From: Dehalococcoidia bacterium
GTDB taxonomy: Bacteria; Chloroflexota; Dehalococcoidia; UBA1151; UBA1328
Direction: 5' to 3'
Assembly: GCA_030745955.1 (NCBI GenBank)
Contig: JASLNQ010000012.1
Location: 1 to 17,000, forward strand
Length of the DNA stretch: 17,000 nt
Under the pieces are notes generated by a model. It ran no database searches. It saw only the letters and a program-made list of their open reading frames with translations, and was not told the origin of the DNA. Made by a program: the position numbers and the translations under genes. Shown piece by piece: positions 14,264 to 17,000 of the stretch (positions within the stretch are counted from its first letter, which is position 1; each line of letters begins with the position of its first letter).

Positions 14264-16888
14264 GTGAACAACCGCCAGTGGGCATTGGTACTGGCTGGAA
14301 TCGCATTACTGCTGTTCACTGCCTGCTCATCGCCTCCGCCTCCGGTTGCCGAGTTCACTGCAACGACCGAAGGCGGCAACGCACCGCTCGAAGTTTCGTT
14401 CGTTCTTGGCGAAATTGCCGATGGCGATAGTTTCAGCTGGGACTTCGGCGATGGCACGGGCAGCGATGAAGCCGAACCAGCTCACACCTTCCAGGATGTC
14501 GGGGAATTCACCATTCGCCTGACTGCCACGAAAGGTGACCAGACGGCCACCGCTGAAACCACCGTTTCGGTCGAGCATGGCGAGGCGGGTTGGGTCGTGA
14601 TCGATGGCGGAGCGGATCCGTTGCTCTCTGGAGAAACCACCCGCTTCAGCGCGACTGCGTTCGACATTCTCGGAAACCCGGTTGTCGATCCGGCATTCAC
14701 CTGGAGTGCGGACCCCGCAGCCGGTGAAATCGACGGATCGGGAAAGTTCACTGCCGGGATCGGGCTCGGGGATTTTAAGGACGCGATTTCGGTTGAGTTC
14801 GAGCGACTCGGCACGGTCGTCACCCAGAGCGCCGGGGTAGAGATCGTCGTCGGGCCGCTGCATGCCATATCAGTCGAGCCGAACGAGCTGGATATCAGGG
14901 TTGGCCGTACACAGACGATCAGCGTGCGTGCGGTCGACGAGGCCGGCCACCAGCTTGATTCGGTGCTCACACTCTTCACCGTGATGCGTGGTGACGACTC
15001 GATAGATTCGACGGGGTACTTCACCGCGGGCAACATGGCATCCGATGGCGACTCGGAGTTGATCTCAGTTGAGGTCGAACTGGACGACCAGGTGATCGAG
15101 GCGACGATATCCGGGTCCGTCCGCCCCGGGATCCTCGACCAGGTGCACGTTTCCAGCCTGCCCACCGCGATGAAGGTCGGTGAGTCGGCCCAGTTGACGG
15201 CATTCGCAACCGACCGGTTCGGGAACGAACTCGAACTCGATGAGCTGCGCTGGACGGTAACCGGGACCGACATCGGATCGGTGACCGCCTCCGGGCTGTT
15301 CACTGCCGGCACCGCGGCAGGAGCGTACGTCGAAGAAGGCCCGACTGCACGCGGGGTCCTGGCCAACATCGAGTCAGCGACCACGGCCCCGGTAACCATC
15401 GTGGCGGGACCGGCTGCATCGATCCAGATCGTCCCCGATGGCGATTCGGTACCCATCGGAGCGGGGTCACCGTTCGAGGTCGTGGCGCTCGACGCACACG
15501 GCAACGTCCTCGAAGTCGACGAAGCGTTGTACGAATACGAGTATTCAACAGCCGGTCGGGGCGACCCGATCGGAGTGTTCATCGCCGGTTACGAGCTGGG
15601 CGATTTCGAAAATGCCATCACCGTCACCCTGCCAGCAGGCGTTGCCGGGAATGACAACGAACTGGTGGCGCAGTCCGACATGACAATCAGGCAGCGCTCG
15701 GCAAACATCCTCGCGGTCGAGGTCATCGACCAGGACGGCGGGACGATCCTGTTTATCGACCTCGAAACCGCCCAGCTGAGGCCCGCCGACCCCGGCTTCC
15801 TGAACAACGGGTCAGTCGAACTCGCACCGTCGTGGTGGCCTGACGGATCACGCCTCGTCTACTCCACCGATCTCACCGGCACATTGCAGACCTACACGCT
15901 CGACCTGCCGACCGGGGAAATCGTCCAACTGACCGATGTCGAGGGCGGGGCGACGATGCCAGCGATCTCGCCAGACGGCAAATCGATCGCCTTCGTGCAC
16001 CTTACCGAAACCGCCTGGCAACTGTATGCAGCACCGATTCCACCCAACGTTGCGACCAACCCGATTACGCTGGAAGACGCCACACGCGTCAGCACCGACG
16101 ATGCTATTCAGTACGTCCTTCCCTACTGGTCGCCCGACGGTACGCAACTGCTCGTAACCGAGAACACCCAGGAGGGGCTGGTTCGCATGTCGCGATTCGA
16201 TCTGCCGTCGGGGACCGGGGCCGAAACCCTGGGCCCGTTCGGGACCGTCGGGTTTGGCTGGACCGTCGATGGCACCGGCGTCCATTTCGGTCTGACAACG
16301 AACGAAGGCGGCCTGGAACTGGGCACCCTCGAGCTGGCGACGGGTGAGCGAACCTATATCGAATCCTCGATCGATTACCTGGTGGCAGCGTGGGCACCCG
16401 ACGATTCCGAACTTGCGGCGGTCGACTCGCTCATCGGCGCCGGGTGGCTGCTCGATTCAGACGGCACAGGATTGCGGCGTGCCATCGGTTCAGACGAGTT
16501 CCCCACCCAGATGTCCTGGCGGCCAAAGGAATACGGAGACCCGGTCGCAACTCCGGCCCCGGACCCTGGCGCAGATGGTGCGCCCGCGATGCTGGCAGCC
16601 GGCGACGCTCCAGCGGCGCCAATCGGGGTCCTGGACACAAGCCTGGACTACACGGCGGTAATTTCGACCGAACTGGGTGACATCACGATCGAGCTGTACG
16701 ACGACCTTGTTCCTCTGACGGTCGAGAACTTCATCAACCTTTCCCGCATCGGCTTCTACGATGGAGTGCAGTTCCACCGCGTTGTCGAAGGCTTCATTTC
16801 CCGCATTGTTCAACTCGGCGGCGCTTTGGCCACAGCCGGCAGACAGAAGCACCAGAAGGACAACAGCTACGATAACAGGCTTCTTTGA
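14264..16888 (+). CDS. Large lipoprotein: PKD, four Ig-like repeats, TolB-like propeller, truncated cyclophilin domain
   Basis: GTG at 14264 (874 residues) is chosen because it begins a lipoprotein signal, NNRQWALVLAGIALLLFTAC, with Cys 21; an ATG at 14078 would put 62 extra residues ahead. A PKD domain (28-104) has SWDFGDGT. Four Ig-like repeats (about 107-478) each end with an FTAG-type block (GKFTAG, GYFTAG, GLFTAG, GVFIAG). A six-bladed TolB-like propeller (about 482-755) repeats WWPDGSRLVYS, ISPDGKSIAF, WSPDGTQLLV and WAPDDSELAAV. An Ala/Pro linker leads to a cyclophilin domain (about 788-844) that reads correctly through FHRVVEGF. It then loses all similarity and stops 30 residues later, lacking roughly 100 residues of the fold including the substrate-binding strands. 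The isomerase part is therefore not functional as read. The role of the extracellular propeller is unknown. Confidence 0.85.
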   Translation: MNNRQWALVLAGIALLLFTACSSPPPPVAEFTATTEGGNAPLEVSFVLGEIADGDSFSWDFGDGTGSDEAEPAHTFQDVGEFTIRLTATKGDQTATAETTVSVEHGEAGWVVIDGGADPLLSGETTRFSATAFDILGNPVVDPAFTWSADPAAGEIDGSGKFTAGIGLGDFKDAISVEFERLGTVVTQSAGVEIVVGPLHAISVEPNELDIRVGRTQTISVRAVDEAGHQLDSVLTLFTVMRGDDSIDSTGYFTAGNMASDGDSELISVEVELDDQVIEATISGSVRPGILDQVHVSSLPTAMKVGESAQLTAFATDRFGNELELDELRWTVTGTDIGSVTASGLFTAGTAAGAYVEEGPTARGVLANIESATTAPVTIVAGPAASIQIVPDGDSVPIGAGSPFEVVALDAHGNVLEVDEALYEYEYSTAGRGDPIGVFIAGYELGDFENAITVTLPAGVAGNDNELVAQSDMTIRQRSANILAVEVIDQDGGTILFIDLETAQLRPADPGFLNNGSVELAPSWWPDGSRLVYSTDLTGTLQTYTLDLPTGEIVQLTDVEGGATMPAISPDGKSIAFVHLTETAWQLYAAPIPPNVATNPITLEDATRVSTDDAIQYVLPYWSPDGTQLLVTENTQEGLVRMSRFDLPSGTGAETLGPFGTVGFGWTVDGTGVHFGLTTNEGGLELGTLELATGERTYIESSIDYLVAAWAPDDSELAAVDSLIGAGWLLDSDGTGLRRAIGSDEFPTQMSWRPKEYGDPVATPAPDPGADGAPAMLAAGDAPAAPIGVLDTSLDYTAVISTELGDITIELYDDLVPLTVENFINLSRIGFYDGVQFHRVVEGFISRIVQLGGALATAGRQKHQKDNSYDNRLL
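16781..16797. other. Junction where two convergent genes are both cut off
   Basis: GTTGTCGAAGGCTTCAT reads sensibly on both strands: VVEGF of a cyclophilin on plus, and EAFDN of a TPR lipoprotein on minus. To the left only the plus reading is family-like, and to the right only the minus reading is. This marks a deletion, rearrangement or assembly joint with a short shared sequence. Confidence 0.65.
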
Positions 16889-16894
16889 CCTCAC
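16781..16894 (-). pseudogene. 5' fragment of a TPR-type lipoprotein gene
   Basis: GTG at 16894 begins a 38-residue readable fragment. GGTGAGG lies about 9 nt upstream, inside the end of the preceding gene. MRSKKPVIVAVVLLVLLSAGC is a lipoprotein signal with Cys 21, followed by QSAAELNNAGNEAFDN, which looks like the first helix of a tetratricopeptide repeat (compare the family pattern with GN, then F, at helix A). After 16781 the minus frame stays open to 16490, but it is only the antisense of the cyclophilin and propeller coding sequence. The gene starts 4 bp after the stop of a membrane-protein gene, so the two form an operon. A TPR lipoprotein directly behind a C-terminally anchored membrane protein would suit a BatB-BatC-like pair, which is only a suggestion. 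Confidence 0.6.
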
Positions 16895-16898
16895 CGAA

Positions 16899-17000
16899 TC
16901 ATGCCTCACCTGGCGTTGCTTCACGGTTCCCGAACCAGGGGACCGCTCGATCCGGTATCAACTCTCCCGCGATCAGAGCTAGCAATGCGACCAGCAAGAA
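16899..17000 (-). CDS. C-terminal end of a membrane protein, rest outside window
   Basis: Thirty-three residues and a TGA stop are read in frame from the right edge. A hydrophobic helix, FLLVALLALIAGELI, is followed by a short polar tail (PDRAVPWFGNREATPGEA). A single C-terminal helix with a short tail is typical of VWA-domain proteins of the Bat aerotolerance type and of many other membrane proteins, so no function is assigned. Support for it being real comes from the hydrophobic pattern and from the stop lying 4 bp before the start of a lipoprotein gene whose Shine-Dalgarno it contains. Confidence 0.5.
   Translation of the reverse strand, partial: FLLVALLALIAGELIPDRAVPWFGNREATPGEA

Noticed and set aside
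14482..15582. 366-residue minus frame inside the large lipoprotein gene
   Set aside because: It is Ser/Thr-rich antisense of the PKD and Ig-like repeats; the plus reading has clear domains.
16924..16945. CGGTTCCC / GGGGACCG hairpin with tRNA-like GGTTC at the right edge
   Set aside because: No acceptor stem, anticodon arm or CCA could be laid out around it, and it lies inside a plausible membrane-protein C-terminus.
1..17000. Search for CRISPR arrays, IS elements, phage or defence genes
   Set aside because: No regularly spaced repeats, transposase or integrase motifs, or nuclease/toxin families were seen; the window looks like core chromosome.

Overview
The window reads as high-GC (by eye roughly 60%) bacterial chromosome with tightly packed, mostly housekeeping or cell-envelope genes. 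Tandem enolase-superfamily paralogues, paired small cyclophilins, a branched-chain-type 2-oxoacid dehydrogenase operon ending in lipB, and lipoproteins built from Ig-like and beta-propeller modules together suggest a Chloroflexota lineage of the SAR202/Dehalococcoidia type. That assignment is an inference from gene content, since no rRNA or ribosomal marker is present.

Layout. 1-2303 (minus): two enolase-superfamily genes in tandem, the left one running off the window edge. 2645-4744 (plus): an exported, membrane-anchored VWA-like protein, divergent from the enolases. 4949-6171 (minus): two cyclophilins, one a lipoprotein and one without a signal peptide. They converge with the VWA gene across a strong hairpin terminator. 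6342-10526 (plus): a four-gene coupled operon encoding E1-alpha, E1-beta and lipoylated E2 of a 2-oxoacid dehydrogenase, then LipB, which makes the octanoyl precursor of the lipoyl group E2 needs. 10703-12862 (plus): a CHASE/PAS sensor histidine kinase. 13229-13948 (minus): an OmpR-family response regulator converging on it. 14264-16888 (plus): a large lipoprotein (PKD, four Ig-like repeats, TolB-like propeller, then a cyclophilin domain that is cut off). 16781-17000 (minus): the 3' end of a membrane-protein gene followed by the 5' end of a TPR-type lipoprotein gene, also cut off.

The most notable observations are non-obvious. (1) At 16781-16797 two convergent genes are both truncated at one point: a cyclophilin domain read on plus runs directly into a TPR lipoprotein read on minus. 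This is either a real deletion or an assembly joint. (2) A dispersed intergenic repeat occurs three times, always between convergent genes, with a 5-bp stem and 12-nt loop that is kept by a compensatory change. (3) A roughly 20-bp box occurs in three upstream regions. (4) A cyclophilin module is fused to a TolB-like propeller lipoprotein and resembles, linker included, the stand-alone cyclophilin lipoprotein 10 kb away. No RNA genes, CRISPR arrays, insertion sequences or phage genes were seen.
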